Source: Corythoichthys intestinalis (Eukaryota; Chordata; Actinopteri; Syngnathiformes; Syngnathidae). Taken from it: a DNA stretch of 64,000 nt. Within the stretch, counting starts at the first letter, position 1, and every line of letters starts with the position of its first letter. The stretch spans positions 27,828,501 to 27,892,500 of the forward strand of contig NC_080412.1 in assembly GCF_030265065.1 (NCBI RefSeq), given 5' to 3'. Both the position numbers and the translations under genes were made by a program. A model generated the notes under the pieces. The model was given only the letters and a program-made list of their open reading frames with translations. It was not told the DNA's origin and did not search any database. Positions 53,074-64,000 of this stretch are shown here, in pieces.

Positions 53074-56000
53074 ATGGCGACTTCCGCTGATGTTCACGTC
53101 CAAATTTGTGTTCAACAAATGATCAAATTTGACCTCCAAGTGAAAGAGAACATTCAGGTAATACAATTTATTCCTATCTTTTATTTTACTGCGTACGTGA
53201 GTGAAAGAAAAATGAAAGCAAAAACACTAATACGCCTCAAAATCGAAAACAAAGTGACATTTCTTTTTGCTTACCACTCTCATTATGGATTATCCAAAAT
53301 TACACTGGACATTTTCACATATCATTTTCAACCTACGTCGGACCAATAATAACCAGAAAAAGTGTTGTGGGGAAAACAATGGAGTCAGTAACTGTACAAT
53401 TACAAGTACACAATGTGTATGTTAACTTCGTTTTGATGAAAACTTAAAACATTTTATGCGCCAACTGGCTTGATGTGTTTGAGTTTCTCAGAAAATAACT
53501 TTCCTTTTTACAGTTACTCAAATTTGTTGTGCATTTGTGTTGTCCTGTCCAGTCCATCCGAGAATGTTGTGGGCCTCAGAGTGCACTCGTGCAGCTCAAC
53601 TGTCAAGTCAAAGAAAAATTCAAGCAACTCAGACGCACAATTCAGGTCAGTACAAGTGTCCAACACTGTTTGTTCTTGTTGTGATTCATTGTTAGAAAGA
53701 AGCTAGCATAACATTATTTTGAGAACAATTGAAAGGCATATTGTTGCACATTTTTCAGGAGCTGGAGCAGATGGCGCGAGAACAGGACAAAGAATCGGAC
53801 AGAATTTCTATCCAAGCAGAGGCTGACAGCCAAAGAAGACAAATGATCAGGTTGACAATTAAACCGCGTTCCTAACACGTAGCTGACATACAGTGCTGGC
53901 CAAAAGTATTGCCACCCCTACATTTCTGTCAGATAATGCTCAATTTCTCACAGAAAAAGATTGCAATTACAAATGCATTGGTAGTAATATCTTCATTTTT
54001 TTTTGCTTGCAATGAAAAAACACAAAAGAGAATGGGGAAAAAAACATTAAATCATTTTCATTTTACACAAAACTCCAAAAATGGCCCGAACAAAAGTATT
54101 GACACCCTTTGAAATAATTAATTTGTGTAATTAACAGCACCTGTTAAGTGCCTCAGGTAAGTAACAGGTGCTGTTAATTACACAAATTAGACAGGGGCAA
54201 TAACTAAATCACACTTGCAGCCATTTAAAATGGATTAAAGTTGACTCAACGTCTGTCCTGTGTCCTTGTGTGTATCACATTGAGCATGGGGAAAACAACG
54301 AAGACCGAAGAACTGTCTGAGGACTTGAGAAGCTAAATTGTGAGGACGCATGGGCAAACTCAAGGCTACAAGTCCATCTCCAAAGACCTGAATGTTCCTG
54401 TGTCTACCGTGCACAGTGTCATCAATAAGTGTAAACCCCATGGCACTGTGGCTAACCTTCCTAGATACGGGCGGAAAATAAAAATTGACGAGAGATTTCA
54501 ACGAGAGATTGTTCGGAGGGTGGATAAAGAACCTCGACTAACATCCAAACAAGTTCAAGCTGTCCTGCAGTCCGAGGGTACAGCAGTGTTAACCCGTACT
54601 ATCCGTTGGCGTCTGAATGAAAAGGGACTCTATGGTAGGATACCCAGGAAGACCCCACTTCTGACCCAGAGACATAAAAAAGGCAGGCTGGAGTTTGCCT
54701 AATCTTACCTGAGAAAGCCAAAAACGTTTTGGAAGAATGTTCTATGATCGGATGAGACAAAAGTAGAACTTTTTGGGAAAAGGCATCAACATAGAGTTTA
54801 CAGGGGAAAAACGAGGACTTCAAAGAAAAGAACACGGTCCCCACAGTCAAACATGTCTGAGATTCCCTGATGTTTTGGGGTTGTTTTGCTGCCTCTGGCA
54901 CTGGACTGCTTGACCATGTGCATGGCATTATGAAGTCTGAAGACTACCAAAAAAATTTGCTGCATAATATAGGGCCCAGTGTGAGAAAGCTGGGTCTCCC
55001 TCAGAGGTCATGGGTCTTCCAGCAGGACAATGACCCAAAGCACACTTCAAAAAGCACTAGAAAATGGTTTGAGGGAAAGCACAGGAGACTTCTAAAGTGG
55101 CCAGCAATGAGTTCAGACCTGAATCCCATAGAAGACCTTTGAAGAGATCTGAAAAAGGCAGTTTGGAGAAGGCACCCTTCAAATCTCAGAGACCTGGAGG
55201 AGTTGGCCAAAGAAGAATGGTCTAAAATTCCAGCAGAGGATTATAATAAACTCATTGATGGATACAGGAAACGGTTGTTCCCATTTATTTTGTCTAAAGG
55301 TTGTCTTACAAAGTATTAGGCTGCCCAATACTTTTGTCCGGCCCATTTTTGGGAGTTTTGTGTAAAATGATAATGATTTAATTTTTTTTTCATTCTCTTA
55401 TGTGTTTTTTCATTGCAAGCAAAATAAATGAAGATATTACTACCAAAGCATTTGTAATTGCAATCATCTTCCAGGACAAATTGAGCATTATCTGACAGAA
55501 TTGCAGGGGTGCCAATACTTTTGACCAGCACTGTATTGATGTGTTGCGGCCTTGTGTCAGTAATCAGACGGCGTGGAGAAAAGCCAACCTGGCGTGCAAA
55601 GTGTCCATGGACAAGATGGAGAAAGATGAGCTACTGCGTGAAGGAGATGGAGCAGGAGTCAGGAGCAGGTTTTGCTTTTCATCTTGTAGTCAACCCCCAA
55701 AATTTAACCTAACTATTAAAAATACCCTTTTTTCTCCCTCTACTCAACATTCTCAGAAAAGCCACCAAAGAAAGCCTGGTTGAGAGCAGCAGTAACATCA
55801 CCGAGAGCTTAATGTCCATCAGCAGGATGATGGCGGAGCAGGTTAAGCAGAGCGAGGACAACATCGGCACCCTGGGTAGAACAAAACAAGAACATCAAAA
55901 TTTCCCAGTTACACGCTCACTCATGGCACATGCATCTTCACTTCCTGTTTTCCAGCCACTTCCTCCCGCACGGTGCAGGAGACCAACGAGGAGTTTCGGA

Positions 56001-56152
56001 ATATGACGGGAACGATCCACCTGGGCAGGAAGTTGATCCTCAAGTACAATCGGCGAGAGTTGACAGACAAGCTTCTCATCTTCTTGGCGCTGGCGCTCTT
56101 CCTTGCCACCGTACTCTACATCCTCAAGAAGAGACTCTTCCCCTTCCTTTAG
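53074..56152 (+). CDS. bnip1: BNIP1 / Sec20, Q-SNARE of Golgi-to-ER transport, 6 exons, 230 aa
   Basis: Exons: 53074-53157, 53553-53645, 53759-53850, 55561-55668, 55757-55875, 55956-56152 (693 nt with stop; human is 228 aa). The start MATSADVHVQICVQQMIKFD matches the family N-terminus. Middle coiled-coil parts are QLNCQVKEKFKQLRRTIQ and ELEQMAREQDKESDR. The SNARE-like region includes ESSSNITESLMSISRMMAEQ and VQETNEEFRNMTGTIHLGRK. The C-terminal anchor reads LLIFLALALFLATVLYILKK, ending RLFPFL. It forms the ER SNARE complex with syntaxin 18, Use1 and Sec22b through the NRZ tether, and has roles in mitochondrial dynamics. Intron 3 is almost entirely a Tc1 element (53891-55533). It is divergent from clint1. 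Confidence 0.97.
53891..55533 (+). mobile_element. Tc1-like transposon in bnip1 intron 3
   Basis: TIRs are CAGTGCTGGCCAAAAGTATT and its inverse ...AATACTTTTGACCAGCACTG, at a duplicated TA. Transposase pieces on the plus strand: a helix-turn-helix region at 54340-54702 (GYKSISKDLNVPVSTVHS) and a DDE region at 54870-55142 ([28 protein letters not shown]). The gene is broken: a stop lies before the first piece (SEDLRS*), the frame is lost between the pieces, and a stop follows EDL. The TIRs are still well matched, so the insertion is moderately recent. Confidence 0.93.
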
Positions 56153-56276
56153 TAGGTCAACCACGATACACTTTACTTTATCATTCGCTCAGTGTTTGTT
56201 ACATCTGCAATTACGTCAAATGGACTAGATAGATTTAAAAAAATACTGTGGAAATGATTGAAAGATTGCAAAAAAA

Positions 56277-56282
56277 AATAAA
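56277..56282 (+). terminator. bnip1: Candidate bnip1 poly(A) signal AATAAA
   Basis: AATAAA lies 125 nt after the bnip1 stop codon, in an A-rich stretch, followed by AGACTGTTTTGCC. Confidence 0.55.
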
Positions 56283-56709
56283 AAAGACTGTTTTGCCTCA
56301 ATCATTCATACGTTTTCGAACACTACTCTGGTTCTGTTAATGATGTCATTGCTCTAATTCTCTAATTGTATATTGAAGAAAATCTATTACAGTAATGATT
56401 CTTGATGCTCAATGTTAAAGATTAAAAATCCAACAAAGCCAAGAACATTATTATGTGTGCACCCGGTGTATAAAGTAAATACAGATACATTTAAAATAAA
56501 AACTCTACTTTTCAGTTGAAACAAATGTTGTTAAAACAAAATAGATATGAAAATGACTTGGTTTTGAAAATGTATCAACTTGTTTTTTTTACTTACTGAT
56601 AGCGATCCCAAGTTAAAAATTAAATGACCATCAGTACTACAAAAGAGTAAAGCACTCTGTTACTGATTTATTATTAAACTATTTAAAAAAATAAAAAGTC
56701 AACATTGAA

Positions 56710-57652
56710 AATAGCGTACCGCACGAATGCTATTCTTAGACCACAAGACATCACCATCATAAACCAGAATGGGGTCAATAGGTAAGCGCGCTCGCATACA
56801 GCCCATGCTCGTGCTGCTTGTTTTCTGCCGGCAATCTTACAAAAGAGAACATGCCGAGTAAACACTACTGCTATGGAACTTGTAGAAACGACTCTTCACA
56901 TTATGACATATGAAGGATATTTTCTTCATAAGTTTCCTGAAGCCAAAAACTCAGAGGGGAAAAAAATGTGAACAATGGATCAACTTGTGCAGACGTCCAA
57001 AAGACCAGTTTAACGGCAGCAAGGTGAAACATTCACCTTCATATGCAGTAAACATTTTGTTGGGGGCCATGGTCCTACAGATGACAATCCACTTCCATTG
57101 CCAGCTGTTAAGAGAAATGGTGGAGGAAACGTTTTGTATTCATAAATGTGTCCTCAGTTGATGTTGAAATAATGTTCTTATAGCTTGTTATTATTGACAT
57201 ATTATCTTTTCGCCACAAGATGGCAGGATGGGACATAATTGTCTAAAGTGCTACTTTTATTACTTTGTGTATGACTTTCATTACTTTGATTTGTGGGATT
57301 GCCTGTGAAGACAGCAATGAGAGAGGATGTATCTGCATGTCGATGGAAATTAAACATGCCAAGTTTTGGCTAAAAGACAACTAATTCTCCGTCAATTCTT
57401 CCTACGAATGCAACGTTGAGCTGCAACCACCTCAACTTTGATATTTTTACTTATTTTCTAGTGTGGCATTTTGCCATGCTGCTTCTGTCTGGCAAGAAAT
57501 GACCTAAAAAAATTAAAATGGTATCTGACTGCCACTGTTGTTTTAGTAAGGCGGAAGTGTAAATAAATTGATAGTTGACCCCCCTGAGCAACAGTTGCTC
57601 ACGTCATGAATATTAATGAGCAAAGGTGACGTGTTGCATGCGGTTCACTATT
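56710..57652. mobile_element. Two-gene THAP transposon remnant (ISL2EU-like), family A, copy 2
   Basis: TIRs are AATAGCGTACCGCACGAATG and, at the right, GCATGCGGTTCACTATT. A THAP exon begins at ATG 56851 (MPSKHYCYGTCRNDSSHYD), and after a frame shift continues FLKPKTQRGKKCEQWINLC. The zinc ligands C..C and the later CSKHF-like end are still visible across frames. The right part matches 28590-29330 but the SAP exon is gone. It lies between bnip1 and stc2. Confidence 0.6.
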
Positions 57653-58037
57653 GAGCAAAACACTGAGGACATTCAATTTAAAAAAAAAACATTCTGGTCA
57701 AGCAGCACCTCCTCAATTGAAAAACATTTCATGTTTAAAACAAAATGTACATAACATACTTATAAATAATACAATAAAAGAAGTGTTTAGGAGCTGCACT
57801 CCAAAGATGTCATATTTTTTTGTGATTCAAAATTTTTGTCTGAACCTAAAATCCACATGTCAACTAGATTGGACCTTTTCAACTTTTCATAACAATCAGC
57901 TGCAAACTTTCTGTGAACTTTAACAAACTTTAACAACTGGCTAATCAAAAGTTGAAACAAGGTCACAAAAATAGTCTTGAAATTTCACTCAAAGTTTGAG
58001 GTAGCTGTTTCTATAGCAGTACAAGTAAAAGTCACTG
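57653..58037 (-). other. stc2: Likely stc2 3'UTR / intergenic
   Basis: An AT-rich stretch downstream of the stc2 stop. No gene or clear element is seen. A standard AATAAA in the minus strand was not found close to the stop; variants are possible. Confidence 0.3.
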
Positions 58038-61000
58038 TTAGTGTTGAGTAACATCAGTAGTGGCGCTGACATCTTCGGGTGATAGTTGTCCGGCCGTGGT
58101 TGGCGCGCTGGTGGTGGTGTTGGTCACTTTGGGGGTGCATGTTACACCCAGGCTGCCACACAGGGCCCCCCAGTTCTCTTGGCATTGCAGACGCAGGCGG
58201 CGTTGCACCCAAAGGCCAACATTGTCACCGCACGTCAACAGGAAGTTGATGAACTCGGCGTGCGGCCTTATAGGAAGCAACGGGAGTGATTAAATCATTT
58301 TCAATCGGCTGCTATTGACTCCGCTACCATTTATATTCTCCAAGTTCTAGCATTCATAAAGATATATATCATCTATTGCCACGAATATCAGTGAATGAGT
58401 TAAGAAGTAGGACACCCCCCAGTATCTGTAAAAACACCGATTCCTGACTTCCCACTAAAATACAGTGGTATGAAAAAGTATCTGAACCTTTTGGAATTTC
58501 TCGCATTTCTGCATAAAATCACCATGGAATGTAATCTGAAACTGTCAGAATCACACGGATGAAAAAACTGCTTTAACTTAAACCACCCAAACATGGGTTT
58601 TCATATTTTGATGAGGATAGCATGCAAACAATGACAGACGGGGGAAAATAAGTAAGTGAACCCTCTGCCTAAGGAGACAAAAAGCAATTGAAATCAATTT
58701 TTACAATTTAAGTCAGGTGTTTGCGTAATCACTGATGAGTGGTTTAAAGCTGTCACGCCCACTGTAAAACACACCTGGTAAGAATTGTCTTGATGAGAAG
58801 CATTGTATGATGTCCATCATGGCTCAGTCAGAAGAGCTGTCTAAAGACCTTCGATCAAGGATTGTTGATTTGTATAAAGCTGGGAAAGGATACAAAACCA
58901 TCTCAAAAAGTCTGGATGTTCATTTATCGACAGTCAAAGAAGTTGTTTACAAGTGGAGAGAGTTTGGCACTGTTGCATCTCTCCCAAGGAGTGGCCGTCC
59001 ACCAAAGATGATGCCAAGAATTCAGCGCGGAATCCTCAGAGAGGTAAAAAAAAAAAAAAACCAAGAGTGTCTGTTAAAGACTTACAAAAATCACTAGCAC
59101 AATCCAATATCTGTGCACACATCAACTATATGTAAAACTATGGCCAAGAATGGTGTTCATGGGAGGCCTCCACGGACGAAGCAACTGCTGTCTAAAAACA
59201 ACATTGTTGCTCGTTTAATGTTCGCAAAAAGGCAAGTTTTGGCAAAATATTTTGTGGACCGATGAAACCAAAGTTGAATTGTTTGGGAGTAACACACAAC
59301 GTCATGTGTGTTGGTGTGAACAGCTCACCAACATCAACACCTTATACCCACCGTGAAGCATGGTTGAGGGAGCATCATGATTTGGGGCTATTTTGCTGCC
59401 TAAGAGCCTGGACAACTTGCAATCATTAACGGAAGAATGAATTCAAAAGGAAAACCTGAAGCTGTCTGTCAGACAGTTAAAGCTTAAAAGAGGATGGTTG
59501 CTGAAACAAGACAATGATCCAAAACACAGAAGTAAATCAACTTCAAAATGGTTTCAGAATAACAAAATACACATTCTGGAGTGGCCACGTCATAGTCCAC
59601 ACTTCAACCCCATTGAGATTCTGTGGCATGACCTAAAGACAGCGATTTATGCCAGACACCCCAGGAATCTGACTGAACTACGGCAGTTTTGTAGAGAAGA
59701 ATGGGCCAAGATTCGTCCTGAACGTGGTGCCAGACTGATCTGCAGCTACAGGAAGCGTCTGGTTGAAGTTATTGCTGCCAAAGGGGGGGGGGGGGGGGGG
59801 CATAAAATATTAAATGTGATGGTTCACTTACTTATTTTTCCCCTCTTCTGTCATTGTTTGCGTACTATCCTCATTAAAATATAAAAACCTATCAATGTTT
59901 GGTTGGTTTTAATTAAAGCACACACTGTTGTTTCATCTGTGTAATTTTTGACAAAGATCAGATCACATTTGATGGTAATTTTATGCAGAAATGTGAGAAA
60001 TTCCAAAAGGTTGAGATACTTTTTCATACCACTGTAGAGGGTATGCGGGGGTTGCTCACCCAGGCGGGAAGAGTAGGCGGAAGTGGACCAGGCTTCCCAG
60101 GGTGTCCTCGTGGTCCCGTACAGCAAGACACAGCTGGTGTTTGGTGAAACATTCCTTCTGTAGAGAGGACAGCAAATCCCTGATGGCCGTACAGCGACGG
60201 CTTACGCAACTCAGACGCTGTCGCACCCCCGAAGACAGGCAACGGAGGGACTCCTTCACCTGCCACTTGCCCTGAAAGACGCGTAAAGCAGAGTATATTT
60301 AAAGTGAGACTCGGGAGTCGGAAAAAAATTGCTTTTGCACCACCTGCGCGTCGTATCGTCCGGCGTGCTGCAGCAACGTGACGCAGATGAGATGCAGGCC
60401 GTCCAGCTGGCATGAGTTATTGAAGCACTGAAACGTCCCACAGCCGGCGTCCCCGGAGGTTGCCAGGCAGTTCTGGATGTCCGCTGTGGAACAAAAAAAA
60501 TATATTTTGAGTTAGGTTTTGATGCTGTTTTTAAAACTAAAATTCAGAGGTGGGTAGTAACGCGTTACATGTACTCCGATACATTTACTTCAGTAACTTT
60601 GAGAAAAATGTACTTTTAAGAGTTTTTCTAGGCCATACTTTTTACTTTTACTTTAGATTTGTGAAGAAACTACTCTGGGCTACACAAGAGTTTTTGCATT
60701 TTTCAATTTTATTCTACATATTGTATTTACTTTTTGCCAGCAATGCCAAGAGTAGCTCTACCAATTTCACCAATGAGAGGTCGCAAAAATAATCACATGA
60801 CTCCATTATACCAATCAGACGCAAGCTTGCCGTTCTATGATCACACCAGCCTATTCAATCACGTGGCGTCTTTAAAGCACCGTAAAAAATGAAGTATTTG
60901 ACGTAGAGTGCTGACCTCAACCTCACTCGAAAGCGCAGATTTAAACCTCTCACCCAATCTTTATTTGGTGCCGATTGACCACGGAAAAATGGAGATATGA

Positions 61001-62236
61001 TCTTTTTAATTTCATAATAGTAACTATGAAGGAACTATCCACTATTCTAACTAGGAAATATTTTCTCCATTATCATCATTTCTGTCATTTTTTTCCCTCG
61101 GCGGAATTAAATTTTTTTTTTTTCTTTGCCTTAAAGTGGTTATGTAATGGGTTATTGTACAGTATCATAACATCAACAGTTCATATAGATAACTTTGTGT
61201 TAAAAAAAAAAAAAATGTAAGCAGTTACAATGTTACACATTACTTGAATATTCTTTTCAACAAATACATTTTTTTTACTTGTACTTGAGTAAATTTTTTG
61301 ATGACTACTTTTACTTGAGTAATGTTATTTTGAAGTAAAGCTACTCTTACTTGAGTAAATTTTTTGGGCTACTCTACTCACCTCTGCTAAAATTGCACAT
61401 TGTTGTTCTCCATGGCTTACTATGTATTTTTTGTACAACTACCCATATCCTCTGTAAAAACATAATAGTGCTATAGCAGTCATGTCTGTTTCTTTAATAG
61501 TTATTTTTGTGTATTTTAGTATTTTTTTCAATATATGTAAAACAAGTACAGGTTAAGCACTATATATTTGGGGGGGGGGGGCGATATATAACCGAAAAAA
61601 CTTAATTTAGTTTTAGATTCAGCACAAGCACAATATTCAAAACAGCTGTCAGACCTAAATCAACAAAACGTGTGTTTCCCAATCTTATTAGAATACTGTT
61701 AACTTATCTTGGAATTGCTTCCCCTCCAATGGTTTATTTTCATTGTGATATAATGTATTCCTATTTAACTGTTCCTCTGGTGATTTTGTTCTGATAATAA
61801 TAATAATGTAATTTTTTATTAAGGGTCCTCGTGTTTCATGTAAACTGGATTGACTAAATTGTATTTAATAGTTCTTTAAGTACTGTGTATAGTTCCTCTA
61901 GTGGTCGCTACAAAATTACAGTTCATCTGTAACGAGTTTTAAACATTAAAGTACACGTTTCATTGAACTGTTATTTCATGCATGAAACATCCAGAGTACA
62001 ATTTAACACTTTACTTTATTTACTTACTTAGTACTTTCTTTATTGTATTGTTTGGGTCCGTTCAAACAAGCCAACATTGTAGTTGTTGGTGGCCCACCTG
62101 TGCTCTGCAGGGACAGCTGGCGCCTTTTGGCCGTGTGTTTGTCCGTGACGTCACGTGGTGGGTCAGAAGCTCGGACGTGCGACAGCAGAACCAAAAGAAC
62201 GAGTTGAAGAAGCAGCAAATGTACATGCGTGGCCAT
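58038..62236 (-). CDS. stc2: Stanniocalcin-2, 4 exons, 239 aa
   Basis: Exons: 62236-62098, 60483-60344, 60271-60060, 58266-58038 (720 nt with stop). The start MATHVHLLLLQLVLLVLLSH is a clear signal peptide. The core has RRQLSLQSTADIQNCL, GDAGCGTFQCFNNSC (N-glycosylation NNS beside cysteines), HAGRYDAQGKWQVKESLRC, CVSRRCTAIRDLLSSLQKEC and ALCGSLGVTC. RLSLQ.T, DAQGK and CxSRxCxAIR are STC2-type rather than STC1-type. Secreted, disulphide-bonded glycoprotein hormones of this family act in calcium/phosphate balance, and STC2 inhibits pappalysins. After CTPKV there are only about 29 T/S-rich residues; the long His-containing tail of human STC2 (302 aa) is missing. The acceptor of exon 4 is AAG. 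A Tc1 copy occupies most of intron 3. Confidence 0.93.
58463..60034 (+). mobile_element. Tc1-like transposon in stc2 intron 3
   Basis: TIRs CAGTGGTATGAAAAAGTATC and ...GATACTTTTTCATACCACTG lie at a duplicated TA. Plus-strand transposase parts: 58807-59060 ([35 protein letters not shown]) and 59498-59790 ([27 protein letters not shown]...RLVEVIAAKG). An A-run at 59047-59060 and changes between the two parts break the frame. A G-run of about 18 lies at 59785-59802. It is the same family as 13601-15439, and is antisense to stc2. Confidence 0.93.
60545..61386. mobile_element. hAT-type MITE, ends CAGAGGTGGGTAG, in stc2 intron 1
   Basis: It starts CAGAGGTGGGTAGTAACGCG and ends ...GGCTACTCTACTCACCTCTG, flanked by perfect CTAAAATT (60537-60544, 61387-61394). 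The sub-termini are TACTTGAGTAA-type repeats. No transposase is present. It begins 61 bp from stc2 exon 2. Confidence 0.88.
61387..62097. other. stc2 intron 1 remainder
   Basis: AT-rich, with a G-run at 61571-61581 and an AATAATAATAATG patch. No gene, RNA or bounded element is seen. Confidence 0.4.
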
Positions 62237-62400
62237 GTCGGGCGTCCTAGTCCTGTCAAATCCAGATCCTGGTCCCTGGCGGGTCCAGCTCCACAGTCCG
62301 GCCGAGCTGCGGTTGCCTGCGCTTTATATGCAGGCGCGCTCACGATATCAGCCGCAGTTACGCGCACACGACGTCATCAATATTTCAAACCCGCATATTG
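62237..62400 (-). promoter_or_regulatory. stc2: stc2 promoter with TATA box and CRE-like site
   Basis: On the minus strand TATAAA lies at 62328-62323 in a GC-rich context. That places a start near 62295, about 60 nt before the ATG. Further upstream TGACGT (62376-62371) is a CRE/ATF-type half site within TGACGTCGTG. The sequence is GC-rich. A TATA plus CRE arrangement suits an inducible hormone gene; binding is inferred only. Confidence 0.6.
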
Positions 62401-62531
62401 AGAGAACCACGTGCTTTGGTACTAATATTGATTATTGATCAGTGGTGAATTTCTTCTTCAGAGGAACAAAACAACCTTAAAATACACATTGCCTCTTCAT
62501 AGGCGTCATATCACATTATCATGGTGATCAT

Positions 62532-63572
62532 CAGGGGCGTCACTAGGTATTAAGAACGGGGGGGCTTAGCCCCCAGGAGTTTCACAGGATTAAAGTGAAC
62601 GTAGCACACAAGCACAATATTTGTAAATCGCACAGATTACATTTTGCACACATACAGTAATGTGACAAAAATGGCTGTAATTTCAAACCCTCAAAATACT
62701 AATGACTTGAATTTAGGTAATATCTGGGTCAGGCTAATTTGTCTTGCACATACAAACGCACACAAACGTATATCCAAACACTTTACATACATACAGTACA
62801 GGCCAAAAGTTTGGACAGACATTCTCATCCATGGGTTTTCTTTCTTTTCATGACGTTTTACATTGTAAATTCTTACTGAGGGTAATAAAACTTGAAATAA
62901 AATGAACATGAGTGGAATTATGTACTTAGCAAAAAAATGTGTATAATATTCTAGTATTTTCAAAGTAGCCACCCTTTTCTCTGATTACTTTTTTGCACAC
63001 TCTTGCCATTTGGGGTTGGGACCATCATTTATGTTGCATTGAATGAGGTGTGTCCAAAATTTTGGCCTGTACTCATCTAAGCATGGAGAAACACAGTTGA
63101 TGCTCCAGAAGGAAGTCACCCCAAAGATAGTGGTAAAAGGACTTAACTCTATAAACAACCTGGACCTTCACAATGCATTTCAGACTAACTGGCTAGCAGC
63201 AGTTAAGTGGCAGCATTAATCTAGAGCTGGAATGTAACTTTTGACCGCAAAACACTGAGCATTTGCTTTATTAATTACATGGGACTTTCTGCTGTTAGCT
63301 CGTGGCTGGAGCTAACTAACTGTTACTACCAACAAAAAATAATAATTACATAATATTATCATTTAATATAACAATGACAGGTTATATGATTATTGATTTT
63401 AACTAATAGTCTGGCAAATTCATCGTGAATGTCCTTTTTTTTGTGTGTGTGTGTATATATATACTGTATATGTATATTTTAAATAAAACAACGCCAAATT
63501 ATTTAGGGGGGCTTTTGAATATTTTAGGGTAGCTGAAGACCCCCCCCTAAAATATGCCTAACAACGCCACTG
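62532..63572. mobile_element. hAT-type element, ends CAGGGGCGTCACTAG, with nested mini-Tc1
   Basis: Perfect GTGATCAT flanks (62524-62531 and 63573-63580). The ends CAGGGGCGTCACTAGG and ...AACAACGCCACTG are inverted. No transposase is recognised. A short Tc1 deletion derivative sits at 62794-63072. AGCCCCC/GGGGGGCTT tracts occur near both ends. Confidence 0.85.
62794..63072. mobile_element. Internally deleted Tc1-like element
   Basis: The ends CAGTACAGGCCAAAAGTTTG and ...CAAAATTTTGGCCTGTACT are inverted TIRs of a well-known fish Tc1 family. About 280 bp remain, with sub-terminal GCCACCCTTTTCTCTGATTA but no transposase. It is nested in the hAT element at 62532. Confidence 0.8.
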
Positions 63573-64000
63573 GTGATCATTCACTGCAACCTCTCCCAGG
63601 CAAAATGGATTGGACGTCTAGCGCTGTAATAGCAGTCAATGAGTTAAATGAATTCCCTAGAAAGGGTTAAGTCTAGTACATATTCACAGTTACATGAGCG
63701 AATGACCTCCCTTGGCCATGTCAATCATTTTTAATGTCTTATTGCATGAATTACCTATGACCTAATTTTCCAATCTCCACGCTATTTTTCAGACCGACAT
63801 TCCAAGTTGTTGTGATGTCTGCAAACATTTGTCCGACAAGTCAAACAGCACCCGAGATGTTATCACACTTGTTTTTGTGCGTATGTCTCATGTATCGTTA
63901 TTGTGTGTCTGCTGGGGGTCAAGGGTCATCTTCACTTCAAAGCATTGTTTTGACTTTGGTCACCATGACTCCTGACCCTGCGGTCATGTGACATCGTCTG
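63573..64000. other. Intergenic DNA upstream of stc2
   Basis: It starts with the dispersed GATTGGACGTCTAGCGCTGT module (63608-63650), then unique-looking sequence. No gene is seen to the window edge. Confidence 0.4.

Overview
The window is from a ray-finned fish genome, most likely a percomorph teleost. Five multi-exon vertebrate genes with GT-AG introns have fish-like protein sequences. The introns are crowded with Tc1/mariner, hAT and THAP/YqaJ-type DNA transposons typical of teleosts. The species cannot be fixed from sequence alone.

Layout. (1) At 1-440 lies a CpG-rich, promoter-like start of a minus-strand gene that continues off the left edge. (2) pcyox1l is on the minus strand, 4660-17053, 7 exons, 506 aa. 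(3) tcerg1 is on the minus strand, 20760-38413, 20 exons, 1069 aa. (4) clint1 is on the minus strand, 40215-52607, 12 exons, 587 aa. (5) bnip1 is on the plus strand, 53074-56152, 6 exons, 230 aa, head-to-head with clint1 across about 470 bp. (6) stc2 is on the minus strand, 58038-62236, 4 exons, 239 aa. From memory, the human counterparts PCYOX1L, TCERG1, CLINT1, BNIP1 and STC2 all lie on 5q32-q35, so the block is conserved synteny. I joined the exons by hand at consensus splice sites. Every reading frame closes with no leftover base, and the total lengths are close to the human proteins.

Mobile DNA fills most of the rest. Six copies of one hAT-type MITE start TAGGGCTGTCAAA, and four copies of another start TAGGAGTGGGAA. 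Several larger hAT derivatives have clean 8-bp target-site duplications; two of them lie back to back and share one target. Tc1-like elements have decayed transposase genes. Three remnants, from two families, of a two-gene transposon carry a THAP-domain exon at one end and a SAP/YqaJ-type exon at the other. A fragment of 28S rRNA is embedded inside one Tc1 element. Some elements sit very close to splice sites: bnip1 intron 3 is almost wholly a Tc1 copy, and a Tc1 copy ends 25 bp from the donor of stc2 exon 3.

The five genes do not form a pathway. tcerg1 acts in transcription elongation and splicing, clint1 in clathrin-coated vesicle formation at the TGN/endosome, bnip1 in Golgi-to-ER SNARE fusion, stc2 is a secreted glycoprotein hormone, and pcyox1l is a secreted or lysosomal flavoprotein.
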